DNA of 64,000 bases from Nonlabens sp. Ci31 (GCF_012974865.1 NZ_CP043633.1:310001-374000), one strand, 5' to 3'; shown: positions 10,507-19,859, counted from the stretch's first letter. The notes: a model not told the origin generated them from the letters alone. Made by a program: numbers and translations.

Positions 10507-11961
10507 ATGGGCGCTGCCATGCTCAATGGTGAAACCTTGACCAATGCACACGTCAAGATTCCTTTAAAAACCATTAATAGACATGGTCTTATCGCTGGAG
10601 CAACTGGAACTGGAACTGGAAAAACGAAAACACTTCAAATTATTGCGGAGCAACTTTCACAACAAGGTGTACCTTCTTTATTAATGGATATAAAAGGAGA
10701 CCTTTCTGGTATTGCAGCTCCAAGCCCAGGGCATACCAAGATCGATGAGCGTCATGAAAAAATAGGTTTGGAATTCAAAAAACGAAAATCACCAGTGGAA
10801 ATCTTAACCATTTCTGAGCAAGATGGAATAAAAATGAGAGCAACGGTGAGCGAGTTCGGCCCCGTTTTGTTGTCTAGAATTCTCGATGTGACAGAAACGC
10901 AAGCGGGCATTATCTCTGTAGTGTTCAAGTATTGTGATGATAACAAAATGCCATTACTAGATCTTGAAGATATAAAAAAGGTCTTGCAATACGCTACCGG
11001 AGCAGGAAAAGAGGAGTTTCAATCAGCTTATGGTCGTATTTCAACTTCTTCTACAGGAGCGATTCTTAGAAAACTTATTGAACTAGAACAACAAGGTGCA
11101 CAGCGGTTTTTTGGTGAGCGTAGTTTTGAAGTAAAAGACTTGGTCAGAAAAGATCGTGAAGGCAACGGGTATGTAAATATTATAAGGCTGACTGATATTC
11201 AAGACCGACCTAAGCTGTTCTCTACTTTTATGCTGAGCTTACTGGCCGAAATTTATTCTACCTTCCCAGAACAAGAAGACAGCGATAAACCAGAGCTTGT
11301 TCTTTTTATTGATGAAGCGCATTTGATCTTTGACAACGCCAGCAAAGCTTTATTAAACCAAATAGAAAGCATCGTAAAATTGATACGTTCTAAAGGAATC
11401 GCTATTTACTTTGTCACTCAAAACCCAACTGATATTCCAGATGGTGTATTGGGTCAATTAGGCCTTAAAGTGCAACATGCCTTAAGAGCTTTTACCGCAA
11501 AAGACAGGAAGGCGATAAAACTAACGGCGCAAAATTATCCAGAAACTGATTATTACGATACAGCCGAAATACTGACGTCGCTAGGAATAGGAGAAGCCTT
11601 AATAAGCGCTCTAGATGAAAAAGGAAGACCTAGTCCTCTTGCAGCGACCATGCTACGTGCTCCAGAAAGCCGTATGAACATCCTTACCGATAGAGAACTA
11701 AGTGACCTTATTGCAGACTCAGAACTGTCTGATAAATACAATGAAGAAATAGACAGAGAAAGTGCTGAAGAGATTTTACAAGAAAAAATAGACAAAGCAA
11801 ACGAAGATGAAGTAAAAGAAAAGGCAGCTAAAGAAAAAGCTAAAACCACTCGCTCTTCTCGCTCAACCACGAGTTCGCACCAACACCCCATTATTAAAGT
11901 ACGTACCAGCGCCTCCTTTATAAGAGGCGTTATGGGAATCCTAGGTAAAGCTTTGAAATAA
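10507..11961 (+). CDS. DUF853 (YjgR-like) HerA/FtsK-type ATPase with altered P-loop
   Basis: 484 residues from the first ATG. A helicase HerA-like P-loop ATPase of unknown role. It shows NRHGLIAGATGTG, LLMDIKGDLSGIA, a Walker B LVLFIDEAHLIFD and FVTQNPTDIPDGVLGQLG, then a charged linker and a conserved C-terminal SASFIRGVMGILGKAL. Two oddities stand out. First, Walker A reads GATGTGTGKT, two residues longer than the family's GATGTGKT, owing to three tandem ACTGGA copies (10603-10620). Second, the conserved-looking frame continues upstream to an ATA at 10438 directly after a TAA. That adds IS(K)KEAFFKYISDGYAPKG-like residues with no ATG, GTG or TTG, so the ancestral ATG seems lost. It may be decaying. 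Confidence 0.85.
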   Translation: MGAAMLNGETLTNAHVKIPLKTINRHGLIAGATGTGTGKTKTLQIIAEQLSQQGVPSLLMDIKGDLSGIAAPSPGHTKIDERHEKIGLEFKKRKSPVEILTISEQDGIKMRATVSEFGPVLLSRILDVTETQAGIISVVFKYCDDNKMPLLDLEDIKKVLQYATGAGKEEFQSAYGRISTSSTGAILRKLIELEQQGAQRFFGERSFEVKDLVRKDREGNGYVNIIRLTDIQDRPKLFSTFMLSLLAEIYSTFPEQEDSDKPELVLFIDEAHLIFDNASKALLNQIESIVKLIRSKGIAIYFVTQNPTDIPDGVLGQLGLKVQHALRAFTAKDRKAIKLTAQNYPETDYYDTAEILTSLGIGEALISALDEKGRPSPLAATMLRAPESRMNILTDRELSDLIADSELSDKYNEEIDRESAEEILQEKIDKANEDEVKEKAAKEKAKTTRSSRSTTSSHQHPIIKVRTSASFIRGVMGILGKALK

Positions 11962-12058
11962 TTTGAGAATTAAAATAGTATCAATAATAACAAAATAGTT
12001 AAACCAAAACTCGTTTAGTTTGCAGAGCAATTGTAATTTTACACCTTTAAACAATAAT

Positions 12059-12607
12059 ATGAAGAAAGTAATAGCATTAGTAGCAGTAATCATAGTATTA
12101 GCTAGTTGCACTAAAAGTCAAGATCCATTTGAATGGAATAAAGAACGTGTAGGCCATCTTACTAAAGGTATGAAAGTATTCCAGCTGGATAGCATTTATG
12201 CCAATGACAGCATCGTAAGACAGTTAAAAGGCGATGAGTTTAGTAATGGGGCAAACCTTATCGAAATCTATGAAAAAGGTGGCGCTCATTTATTGACACT
12301 TACTCCTAGTGAAGCTTTAGATAGTACAGCAACTATAGAAAACGTGATTATACGTGATGAACGATTTACAACTATAAAAGGAATCACTAAAAACAGTAGC
12401 TACAAAGACATCAGTGCTGCCTATAAAATTAGTAGTGTGGATAACATGATCGATGATGCAGTGGTTTGGGTAAACGATGAAAATTTCTATTTTTCTATTT
12501 CTAAAGATAATTTGCCTACTGATGTGAAATTTGACATCAGTGCTTCTATTGAAAAAACAATGATTCCAGAAGGGGCAACACCTCAATACATGTTTGTATC
12601 CTGGTAA
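12059..12607 (+). CDS. Lipoprotein of unknown function
   Basis: 182 residues from the ATG at 12059; the frame extends to a TTG at 12020 but that would bury the signal. Residues 1-17 are a lipoprotein signal with lipobox VLASC, so the protein should be anchored through that cysteine. The mature part is acidic with repeated short beta-like segments (GANLIEIYEKGGAHLLTLTP, FTTIKGITKNSSYKDISAAY). This is reminiscent of small periplasmic lipoproteins of flavobacteria, but I know no family. It lies 97 bp after the DUF853 gene and overlaps nothing. Confidence 0.7.
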   Translation: MKKVIALVAVIIVLASCTKSQDPFEWNKERVGHLTKGMKVFQLDSIYANDSIVRQLKGDEFSNGANLIEIYEKGGAHLLTLTPSEALDSTATIENVIIRDERFTTIKGITKNSSYKDISAAYKISSVDNMIDDAVVWVNDENFYFSISKDNLPTDVKFDISASIEKTMIPEGATPQYMFVSW

Positions 12608-12617
12608 GTACTACTCC

Positions 12618-13460
12618 ATGAAAAAAATACTCCAAAAAGCCATACCTCAACTGTATGGCTTTTATTTTAATACGCTACACCTATTCTCTAAAGAAAAGGC
12701 AGCAGCTGTTGCACTTAAAGTTTTTAGCACTCCGCGTAAAGGCAAAATCTTAGACCACCAAAAAGACTTTCTTTCCACGTCAAGAACTCAGCAAATAGCC
12801 TTTGAAGATGGATTATTTATGCTGTACCACTGGAAGGGAAATGGACCAACTGTCTTGCTCAACCACGGCTGGGAGTCCAACAGCTTTAGATGGAAATATC
12901 TTGTTGATCCTTTGCGTAAATTAGACTACAACATCATTAGTATAGATGCTCCAGCGCATGGAAACAGTGAAGGTACTTTATTTACTGCCGTAAAGTATTC
13001 TAGGGTCATCAAAATTGCGATTGAATTATATGAACCACAAATAGTAATTGCCCATAGTGTAGGAGCCATGGCTACCATTTTTCAAGAGTCAAAAAGCTCA
13101 CATGCCTCGATAGAAAAATTAATTCTATTAGGAAGTCCTAACAGATTAGAAGTGATCATGAAAAATTATCAGGTACTTGTAGGTTTTAGTGATGCCGTCT
13201 ACAAAAGCTTGAACCATTTACTCAAAAATAATTTTGGCTATTATATTAAGGACTTTAATGCATCTGACTTTGCTAAAAAGATCGCGGTTCCAACTTTGGT
13301 TATACACAACCCTAATGATCTTATTGTACCTTTTGAAGCCATGGAAGAAATTGCGTCTGCGATGCCCAACGCAATAACATACACCTCAAAAACTGGTGGT
13401 CACAGCCTGTATACTCAAGAGGTTATCGATGAAGTCCTTCCGTTTTTAAAGAAATCATAA
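12618..13460 (+). CDS. Alpha/beta-fold hydrolase
   Basis: 280 residues from ATG 12618; a TTG at 12594 would overlap the lipoprotein gene. Probably a cytosolic serine hydrolase or thioesterase of unknown substrate. The fold shows the oxyanion segment LLNHGWESNSFRW, the strand-turn IISIDAPAHGNSEG, the nucleophile elbow AHSVGA (first G of GxSxG replaced by A), an acid in VIHNPNDLIVPF and a C-terminal histidine in KTGGHSLYT. It follows the lipoprotein gene by 10 bp, so the two probably form an operon. Confidence 0.85.
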   Translation: MKKILQKAIPQLYGFYFNTLHLFSKEKAAAVALKVFSTPRKGKILDHQKDFLSTSRTQQIAFEDGLFMLYHWKGNGPTVLLNHGWESNSFRWKYLVDPLRKLDYNIISIDAPAHGNSEGTLFTAVKYSRVIKIAIELYEPQIVIAHSVGAMATIFQESKSSHASIEKLILLGSPNRLEVIMKNYQVLVGFSDAVYKSLNHLLKNNFGYYIKDFNASDFAKKIAVPTLVIHNPNDLIVPFEAMEEIASAMPNAITYTSKTGGHSLYTQEVIDEVLPFLKKS

Positions 13461-13555
13461 TTCCATTTGAATTAGCTCATTTATTTTTCTTACTTTCTTA
13501 ACTTTAGCCATAAGAAAGCTAAAGCTTGTCAACGCCTTGCATAATCAACAACCAT

Positions 13556-14578
13556 ATGACTAGTCAGATACCTACTAACAAAATACGCCAGCTATTCATT
13601 CTGTTAGTTATTCTATGTATTCTTATCCTGATAGGAAAAGAACTGGCTCCCTATTTAGGTGGCGTTTTAGGAGCTATTACCCTTTATGTATTATTAGAAC
13701 CTTTACAAAAATGGCTTGAAAATAGAAAATGGAAACCGGCTTTGGCCTCATCACTCCTTATCTCTTTATCCTTTGTAGTTATTCTATTACCCATTGCTGG
13801 ATTAGGACTGATGATGACCGCAAAGATAAAAACGGCTATAAAAAACAGTAACAAAATAACAGAAACCGTTAAAACCGAAATTGCTAAAGCAGAAGAGCTG
13901 GTAGGAATGAATTTATCACAAAATATAAATTCGAGCGAGGTAAGCAACTGGATCTCAAAGAATATTCAGAATTTGGCTAACTCAAGCCTTACTGTATTTA
14001 TCTCCGTAGGAATCATGCTTTTTCTCTTATACTTTATGCTAGTGGAACGTAATAAATGGTTAAAAGCAGCTGTTACTTACATGCCCCTAAATGAAAAAAA
14101 TCTAAATAGTATAGGGAGAGAAAGTATTGATTTGGTCAAATCTAATGCGATAGGAATTCCTTTAGTAGCTTTACTTCAAGGCATTGTTGCTTTAATAGGG
14201 TATTTTATTTTTGGTGTAGAAAACCCCTTCTTTTGGTTTGTAATCACCACAATTGGAAGTATGATCCCTTTTGTAGGTACTGCCTTGGGGATACTCCCCG
14301 TTTGTATACTAATGTTTGCTCAAGGGCATACTGGCGCAGCTATTGGAATTTTAATTTATGGACTGGTAGTGGTAGGATCTACAGATAACCTCTTTAGACT
14401 TGTTGTTCAAAAACGCCTTGCAGACGTGCATCCATTGGTAACCCTTATTGGAGTTGTAGTAGGAGTACCTCTTTTCGGCTTTATAGGCCTTATTTTTGGA
14501 CCGCTTCTAGTAAGTTTACTTTTACTATTAGTAAAAATGTATAAAAATGAATACGGCCAACAAGACGAGACGATATAG
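13556..14578 (+). CDS. AI-2E family (PerM/YdiK-like) membrane transporter
   Basis: 340 residues with about eight membrane segments: two near the N-terminus (FILLVILCILILIGKEL; LASSLLISLSFVVILLP), a soluble middle (TVKTEIAKAEELVGMNLSQN), then the C-terminal bundle with GSMIPFVGTALGILPV and VGVPLFGFIGLIFGPLL, both hallmark motifs of this family. Despite the name, the transported substrate is unsettled; some members are Na/H antiporters. The ATG at 13556 is preferred over a TTG at 13526. No operon partner is evident, and clpP follows with its own -7 box. Confidence 0.88.
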   Translation: MTSQIPTNKIRQLFILLVILCILILIGKELAPYLGGVLGAITLYVLLEPLQKWLENRKWKPALASSLLISLSFVVILLPIAGLGLMMTAKIKTAIKNSNKITETVKTEIAKAEELVGMNLSQNINSSEVSNWISKNIQNLANSSLTVFISVGIMLFLLYFMLVERNKWLKAAVTYMPLNEKNLNSIGRESIDLVKSNAIGIPLVALLQGIVALIGYFIFGVENPFFWFVITTIGSMIPFVGTALGILPVCILMFAQGHTGAAIGILIYGLVVVGSTDNLFRLVVQKRLADVHPLVTLIGVVVGVPLFGFIGLIFGPLLVSLLLLLVKMYKNEYGQQDETI

Positions 14579-14614
14579 TCTTGTTAAATCATCTGTTTAT
14601 TTTTTAAGATTCCT

Positions 14615-14622
14615 TATTTTTG
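14615..14622 (+). promoter_or_regulatory. Putative -7 box of clpP
   Basis: TATTTTTG, an exact TAnnTTTG match, 18 bp upstream of the clpP ATG. No TTG at the preferred spacing was found. Confidence 0.4.
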
Positions 14623-14640
14623 TCTATAAACTAAAATTTA

Positions 14641-15183
14641 ATGAGTAAAGAATTAAAACTCCAAGATAAAATAGACCAAATTTACATAGAGCAACGCAAA
14701 TTGTTCATTTGGGGAATGGTAGATGAGAAAACAGCTAGACACTGTGTCGATAGATTGTTATATCTAGATTCATTAAACAATGAAGAAATCACTTTTGTGA
14801 TCAATAGCCCTGGAGGTTATGTCACTGCTGGTTTTTCAATTTATGATACCATGAAGGAGATAAAGAGCCCGGTAAGTACGGTATGCAGCGGTCTTGCTGC
14901 TTCTATGGGATCTATATTGCTTTCTGGTGGTGAAAAAGGACGCCGTTTGATTCAAAAACACGGTCGTGTCATGATACACCAGCCTAGTGGTGGTGCTCGT
15001 GGAACCAGTGCAGATATTGAAATTACAGCACATGAGATTCTTAAAACTAAAGAATTAAGTGCGCAAATACTCGCTGATAACTGTGGCCAGACCTTTGAAA
15101 AAGTCATGAAAGATTTTAATCGCGATTACTGGCTAGGAGCTGATGAAGCTGTTGCTTACGGAATCGTAGATGGTATTATATAA
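14641..15183 (+). CDS. clpP: ATP-dependent Clp protease proteolytic subunit (short, solitary)
   Basis: Serine protease ring subunit working with a ClpX/ClpA-type unfoldase. The catalytic triad is intact: S89 in LAASMGS, H113 in MIHQPSGG, D162 in FNRDYW. At 180 residues it is a little shorter than typical ClpP (about 193-207), with a short N-terminus. It has no clpX or tig beside it, so it may be a second ClpP paralogue rather than the clpPX copy; that is an inference from context. A strong terminator follows. Confidence 0.92.
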   Translation: MSKELKLQDKIDQIYIEQRKLFIWGMVDEKTARHCVDRLLYLDSLNNEEITFVINSPGGYVTAGFSIYDTMKEIKSPVSTVCSGLAASMGSILLSGGEKGRRLIQKHGRVMIHQPSGGARGTSADIEITAHEILKTKELSAQILADNCGQTFEKVMKDFNRDYWLGADEAVAYGIVDGII

Positions 15184-15207
15184 ATAAAACAGTACATATT
15201 CTAATAG

Positions 15208-15236
15208 GCCAGCTTATCTTTAAGCTGGCTTTTTAT
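15208..15236 (+). terminator. Terminator of clpP
   Basis: GCCAGCTTA and TAAGCTGGC form a 9-bp stem with loop TCTT, followed by a T-rich tail. Confidence 0.85.
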
Positions 15237-15250
15237 TTTAAAAAAGAATA

Positions 15251-15460
15251 ATGATTAGAGACTTTGTTGATGCCTATTTCAGGACATTATCCATCCTATT
15301 TTTGATCCTATTCTTTGGTTTTGGCTTATAGAGTACAGGATCTGATGATTATTTAAGATCTCTTTCAACACTAGTAGCTTACAGTATTTTACCTGTTCTT
15401 ATAGGCAACATAGTTGTTGCAATTATTTATTTTTATATTCAGAAAAAAGAAATTAAATGA
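15251..15460 (+). pseudogene. Small two-helix membrane protein interrupted by an in-frame TAG
   Basis: From ATG 15251 the frame runs 26 codons (hydrophobic SILFLILFFGFGL) to TAG at 15329-15331, then stays open for 42 further codons with a second hydrophobic helix (LIGNIVVAIIYFYI) and a basic tail, ending in TGA at 15458-15460. That TGA overlaps the ATG of the VOC gene as ATGA, the arrangement of a translationally coupled gene. The whole 69-codon frame therefore looks like one small two-helix membrane protein broken by one nonsense change. Family unknown. A sequencing error or stop readthrough are the alternatives. Confidence 0.5.
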
Positions 15461-15873
15461 AATTAACTCCTTTTCATCTCGCCATTCCTGTTAAAGAAAT
15501 CACCACTACTCGTGAATTTTATCGCGATACCTTAGGCTGCAAAGAAGGTCGCAGCTCAGATCATTGGGTAGACTTTGATTTCTTTGGACATCAACTGGTC
15601 ATTCATGTTACTGAAGAAGCCCAAAAAGCAGCTATAAATGCCGTAGATGGAAAAGCTGTTCCTGTTCCACATTTTGGTGTGGTTCTCGAATGGGATATTT
15701 TTCACGCTTTCGCGAAAGCGGTACAAGAAAAAGGAATTGCTTTTATAATAGAGCCGTACATACGCTTTGAAGGACTGCCTGGCGAGCAGGCTACCATGTT
15801 CTTCCAAGATCCTAGCGGTAATTCATTAGAATTCAAGTCATTTAAAGACTTCAACCAAATATTTGCAAAATGA
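15457..15873 (+). CDS. VOC (glyoxalase/dioxygenase superfamily) protein
   Basis: 138 residues, one vicinal-oxygen-chelate domain of two beta-alpha-beta-beta-beta halves: [22 protein letters not shown] at the start and [15 protein letters not shown] at the end. Metal-ligand candidates are H8, H61-like in LVIHV, and E in LEFK. The substrate is unknown. Its ATG overlaps the stop of the broken membrane gene, and its stop overlaps the ATG of the YkvA gene, so three frames form a tightly coupled set. A full palindrome copy (15706-15720) is read as HAFAKAV in the middle of the domain. Confidence 0.88.
   Translation: MKLTPFHLAIPVKEITTTREFYRDTLGCKEGRSSDHWVDFDFFGHQLVIHVTEEAQKAAINAVDGKAVPVPHFGVVLEWDIFHAFAKAVQEKGIAFIIEPYIRFEGLPGEQATMFFQDPSGNSLEFKSFKDFNQIFAK
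15706..15720. repeat. GCTTTCGCGAAAGC palindrome inside the VOC gene
   Basis: GCTTTCGCGAAAGCG, read in frame as AFAKA. Confidence 0.85.
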
Positions 15874-16274
15874 GATTGTTTAGAAAAAAAACAAGAGTCC
15901 CAGACGAAGAATACACCCTTGACGCTGTAAATCAAACTACGCTAGCCGACGTAGATGAAGCCATCGAAAAAGAAGAAAGTATCGCTACTAAGATTGCCAG
16001 TGCTGGCTTTCTAAAAAAATATGTCAAGCTTGCTCAAATCATGTTCCTGATGATTAAAGATTACCGAAAAGGCATTTATACCAATATTCCTTGGTTTACC
16101 ATCGCAGCGATCACAATGGCACTCTTGTATGTTTTAATGCCTATCGATCTCATTCCAGACTTTATTCCTGGACTAGGATTCTTAGATGACCTTACCGTTT
16201 TATCTTTTGTTACCGGATGGATTGAGACTGATTTACATAAGTATCTGGACTGGAAATTGAGGGATGATGTCTAA
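15870..16274 (+). CDS. YkvA family (DUF1232) membrane protein
   Basis: 134 residues. The DUF1232 core is the hydrophobic segment around 75-110: [20 protein letters not shown] continuing to [19 protein letters not shown], with the family's P-x-D-L-I-P-D motif. The N-terminal 45 residues are charged and probably cytosolic. Function unknown. It overlaps the VOC stop by 4 nt (ATGA), suggesting translational coupling. Confidence 0.88.
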   Translation: MRLFRKKTRVPDEEYTLDAVNQTTLADVDEAIEKEESIATKIASAGFLKKYVKLAQIMFLMIKDYRKGIYTNIPWFTIAAITMALLYVLMPIDLIPDFIPGLGFLDDLTVLSFVTGWIETDLHKYLDWKLRDDV

Positions 16275-16596
16275 TTTAGAAGGGTAGAATATTACTATTT
16301 AAATTAAAGTTACATCTATCAACTTCGTCTCGTTCAAGAAAAAATTCTAGATGAAACAAATGTCTTTGATCCAAAAAATAGTTTATTATATTTTACAGTT
16401 GGAATTTAATGAAAATAAAATAAGCTTTCCACTTTCCTATTTTAATAATTGAATTAACTTCAGTTCGTCATTTTCTCCAATCAGTGAATTTTAGGATTCT
16501 ATGGGTTATGATATTATAGAGAAGTTAAGGTTTTGATAGGAATTCTTAAGAGCACCTAATTGTTAAAATTGTATATTTATTTTCTAATAAATAGCT
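16275..16596. other. 322-bp intergenic stretch with no supported gene
   Basis: AT-rich and stop-rich in all frames. I see no terminator hairpin after the YkvA gene, no repeat and no clear TTG/TAnnTTTG pair. The promoter of the next gene presumably lies near 16560-16590. Confidence 0.4.
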
Positions 16597-17172
16597 ATGT
16601 GTAAAGTTTATTTCAATCATCTGTTATTCATTCTACTATGTCCCCTTTTGCTCATTGCACAGGATTCTTCCAGTCAAAAAAGTGATTACATGGAATCTGT
16701 TGTCAATAAATTCCACATAGACTCGTCTAAAATTTATTATGTTACTGACAAATCTGATAAAGAATTCATTACTAATATGCAGTCATCGATTCTAGCATTT
16801 GTTAAAGGAAACCAGTCTACATCAGTTGATGCCATAAAAGTAAAAAGCGATACTGGAGAAGATGTTTCTCTTAACTCTTGTAATGCAGATAAAACAGTAA
16901 GTAACACGCTTATTGAATCATTTCTCACAACTGAAAAAAATTACAAAGGTCTAGTGCTTAAAAATTTAAAAACTGGAAACCTATATTCTTTACCCAAAGA
17001 TCGTACGATTGCTGTTTTACTCTTTAGTAAAAAAATGGGTTCCTTTGTAGAACCATATATTTTTAGATCTAAAACACTCCAAGAAAAAGAAAATATTGAT
17101 TACATAATAATTACGATGGACGAAGAAGATTTGAATGAAATAAAGGATATTTTCAAAAATTCATTTGATTAA
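16597..17172 (+). CDS. Secreted protein of unknown function
   Basis: 191 residues with a signal peptide at 1-22 (LLFILLCPLLLIAQ). The mature protein is hydrophilic with an alternating alpha/beta look (FITNMQSSILAFVKGNQ; IAVLLFSKKMGSFVEPYIF; IDYIIITMDEEDL). Two cysteines are present (C5 and the one in SLNSCNAD). No family recognised. The next gene begins 5 bp downstream, so they are probably co-transcribed. Confidence 0.65.
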   Translation: MCKVYFNHLLFILLCPLLLIAQDSSSQKSDYMESVVNKFHIDSSKIYYVTDKSDKEFITNMQSSILAFVKGNQSTSVDAIKVKSDTGEDVSLNSCNADKTVSNTLIESFLTTEKNYKGLVLKNLKTGNLYSLPKDRTIAVLLFSKKMGSFVEPYIFRSKTLQEKENIDYIIITMDEEDLNEIKDIFKNSFD

Positions 17173-17177
17173 ATGTA

Positions 17178-17819
17178 TTGAAAAATTTCATAGCCATATT
17201 ATTAGTGGTTTTTACCGCTATAGTTGTAAATGCCCAAGATAGAGACACTGCAAACTTCAATCTGGAGACCGTCGTTGGTCTTAATTTTTCAAATGAGGCT
17301 CTAACTATTTTAAATCAGGAACAACTATTTACAGTGGATTTACAACCAGAAGATTATTTACGATTTCAAGTTATTCCCAAAATAAATTTTCTGCCCTATG
17401 GTAACAAGTTTGCAATAGGTGCGCACCTAGGATTTGGATATGAGTCGTTTAAAATCAGAGAAAGAAACAATCAAAGAGTAACATCCAAATTATTCAAACT
17501 AGGTGGACAATTACAATATGAAATCTTAAATTTTCATGGTTTTCGACCTTATTTGGAGCTAGGCTCCAACTACAACATATATGAAGCATCTGCTGTTTTT
17601 GCAGATACCGATGAAACTATTAACTACTTTAAGTCTTATGTTGATATAGGCATACGACTCGAGGTTAATAGTTCGATTGATGTGTCATTACTCCTAAAAG
17701 ATTTCCTTACTTACCATTCCAATTCTACAAACTTTGAGCGAGCAGAAGACTTTAACGTAAGGCACTCTTTACAGGACTTTTTAGAATTTACACATTTCTC
17801 CATTACATTTAATTTATAG
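17178..17819 (+). CDS. Outer-membrane beta-barrel protein (TTG start)
   Basis: 213 residues. The start is a TTG at 17178; the nearby ATG is out of frame. Residues 1-19 are a signal peptide (FIAILLVVFTAIVVNAQ). The rest has the alternating aromatic/polar strands of a small barrel (KFAIGAHLGFGYESF, FRPYLELGSNYNIY, YVDIGIRLEV) and ends FSITFNL with a terminal hydrophobic residue after phenylalanine. Function unknown. It follows a secreted protein gene by 5 bp. Confidence 0.7.
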   Translation: MKNFIAILLVVFTAIVVNAQDRDTANFNLETVVGLNFSNEALTILNQEQLFTVDLQPEDYLRFQVIPKINFLPYGNKFAIGAHLGFGYESFKIRERNNQRVTSKLFKLGGQLQYEILNFHGFRPYLELGSNYNIYEASAVFADTDETINYFKSYVDIGIRLEVNSSIDVSLLLKDFLTYHSNSTNFERAEDFNVRHSLQDFLEFTHFSITFNL

Positions 17820-17969
17820 ATTCAGAATCTGAACTTGTATCCTCCATTCGGATTGCATTATTACCGATCCAAATGATCGTTTTATCTTCTTGAGCAAAAA
17901 GCTAGAGGGAAAAATATAGTTCCAGGCTATTGGGTAGTCTTAAAATATTCAAGAAAATAAGAAGCTTTT

Positions 17970-19610
17970 TTACTTTTTACTATAAACCAACTCTCCATTA
18001 GAATAAGTAGCACTCACCTTCATCTCAGGAACTTTTTCAATCGCCACTTTCATTAAATCTTCATCTAGCATAATAAAATCAGCTGCTTTTCCTATTTCTA
18101 GGCTGCCTTTTTCACTCTCTTCAAAATTAGAATAAGCTGCCCAAATGGTCATTCCTCTTAAGGCTTCTTCTCTTGAAAGTGCTTGATCTGCTCTAAAACC
18201 ATCATCTGGATAACCGCTGGTATCTTTTCTAGAAACGGCAGCATAGAAAGTTAAAAACGGATTCACTTGTTCCACAGGATAGTCGGTTCCTAATGCTAGC
18301 ATTTTAGATTGTTGAAGTAGTTTCTTATACGCATAAGCACCTTTAATGCGCTCCTCTCCTACTCGATCTTGCGCCCAATACATATCACTAGTCGCATGAG
18401 TAGGTTGTACCGATGGAAGTATGTTTTCTTCATCAAATAGATGAAAGTCTGCTGGATCTACGATTTGCGCATGTTCCACTCTCCATCTTCTGTCTTTTTG
18501 ATCGCTTAGTAATTCTTTATAGGTTTTCAATACCACGTAGTTAGCGCTATCTCCTATAGCGTGTGTGTTCATTTGAAATTCGGTTGCGGCAATGCGTTTT
18601 GCTACACCTTCAAGATCTTCTACACTGCTCAACAAAGCGCCAAAATGATTGTGTCGGTCTGTATATTCCGCTTTCATGGCTGCACCACGACTTCCTAAAG
18701 CTCCATCTGCATAGAACTTTACCGATCGTACGTTCAATCGATCTGTTTTTACAACTCCTTTATTTAGATAATAATCTAGATTCTCAGGAGTATTGCTAAT
18801 CATCGCATAGATCTTCATCTTCAATGCGCCATCTTGTTGCAAACTATCGATTAGTTCAATGGTCGATCGCATCAATCCTGCGTCATCTACCGTAGTAATT
18901 CCATAGCTGAAGTTGATATTCTGTGCATCCATTAAAGCTTCTATATCTTCTTCTACACTTGCTAAAGGAAATACATCTCTAACCAGTTTCATAGGGTTAT
19001 CCACGAGAATTCCAGTTAACTTTCCCTCTTTCTGTTCTATATCGCCTCCAGAAAATGCGGTATTATTATCAATACCAGCCATTTTTAACGCCATCTCGTT
19101 AACAATCATGGCGTGTCCATCGATTCTAGTAATGGCCACAGGAGTTTCTGAAAAGAGTTCATTGAGTTCTTTATTGGTTGGATATTCTTTAACTTCCCAA
19201 TCGTTCTGATCCCAACCTCTACCTATAATAAAGGCTTTATTATTAGCTTTTTGAAATTCCTGAATTCTATCCAGCACTTCTTGATAACTGTTAGTCCCCA
19301 CTAGATCTACTAATTGTTCTTGCTGGCCTAATCTGTAAAAGTGACAATGTGCATCGATCAATCCTGGATATATAAATTTTCCAGAGGCGTCTACTGTTTT
19401 TAAAGCTTTTAAGTTTTGGCTTTTTAATTCTTCTTGAGTTCCTATAAAAATAATTTTACCGTCTTTTACTGCTAGTGCAGTCGCCGTTGAGAACTGCTCG
19501 TCTACGGTATAGATGTTAGCGTTTTCAATTATAAGATCTGCCGTGTTTTGTGGTTCTTCTTGACAGGAAACAGCACAAAGTATAACTAAAAGGAGTAGAA
19601 TTTTTTTCAT
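17970..19610 (-). CDS. Amidohydrolase family (YtcJ-like) lipoprotein
   Basis: 546 residues. Residues 1-16 are a lipoprotein signal with lipobox AVSC, so it is anchored in the envelope. The amidohydrolase-3 fold is shown by GLIDAHCHFYRLG (metal-binding HxH), GRGWDQNDW, KFYADGALGSRGAA, NTHAIGDSANYVVL, WRVEHAQIV and ALGTDYPVEQVNPF. These cover the metal and catalytic positions of YtcJ-like enzymes, which hydrolyse uncertain amide substrates. It is a single gene with no clear terminator; a repeat-rich spacer lies upstream. Confidence 0.9.
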   Translation of the reverse strand: MKKILLLLVILCAVSCQEEPQNTADLIIENANIYTVDEQFSTATALAVKDGKIIFIGTQEELKSQNLKALKTVDASGKFIYPGLIDAHCHFYRLGQQEQLVDLVGTNSYQEVLDRIQEFQKANNKAFIIGRGWDQNDWEVKEYPTNKELNELFSETPVAITRIDGHAMIVNEMALKMAGIDNNTAFSGGDIEQKEGKLTGILVDNPMKLVRDVFPLASVEEDIEALMDAQNINFSYGITTVDDAGLMRSTIELIDSLQQDGALKMKIYAMISNTPENLDYYLNKGVVKTDRLNVRSVKFYADGALGSRGAAMKAEYTDRHNHFGALLSSVEDLEGVAKRIAATEFQMNTHAIGDSANYVVLKTYKELLSDQKDRRWRVEHAQIVDPADFHLFDEENILPSVQPTHATSDMYWAQDRVGEERIKGAYAYKKLLQQSKMLALGTDYPVEQVNPFLTFYAAVSRKDTSGYPDDGFRADQALSREEALRGMTIWAAYSNFEESEKGSLEIGKAADFIMLDEDLMKVAIEKVPEMKVSATYSNGELVYSKK

Positions 19611-19752
19611 GATGTGAAAATAAGGTATGTGTTTGTTTATTACAATTATTTAACAAGTTTGTACTATGGTGGGTTAACAAACTGTGTGTGTGTAGAACTT
19701 TCAAATCATTTGAGTAAATAGTTTCCATTTAGAAATAACAACCTCTGTGTCC

Positions 19753-19859
19753 ACCACTCCTGATTGGATCCCAGCTCACGCTGCGAGCATATCTGTCCTT
19801 ATGCATTCCTCTCAAAAAAAGCTCGTTGAATGCAAGGTCTCAAACGAGGAGCTTTAAGT
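19753..19859. repeat. Diverged ~105-bp intergenic repeat, copy 1
   Basis: Begins CCACTCCTGATTGGATCCC and continues with TGCGAGC, then TCTGTCCTTATGCA and an A-run; matches copy 2 at 20020-20130 with scattered differences. Confidence 0.7.
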
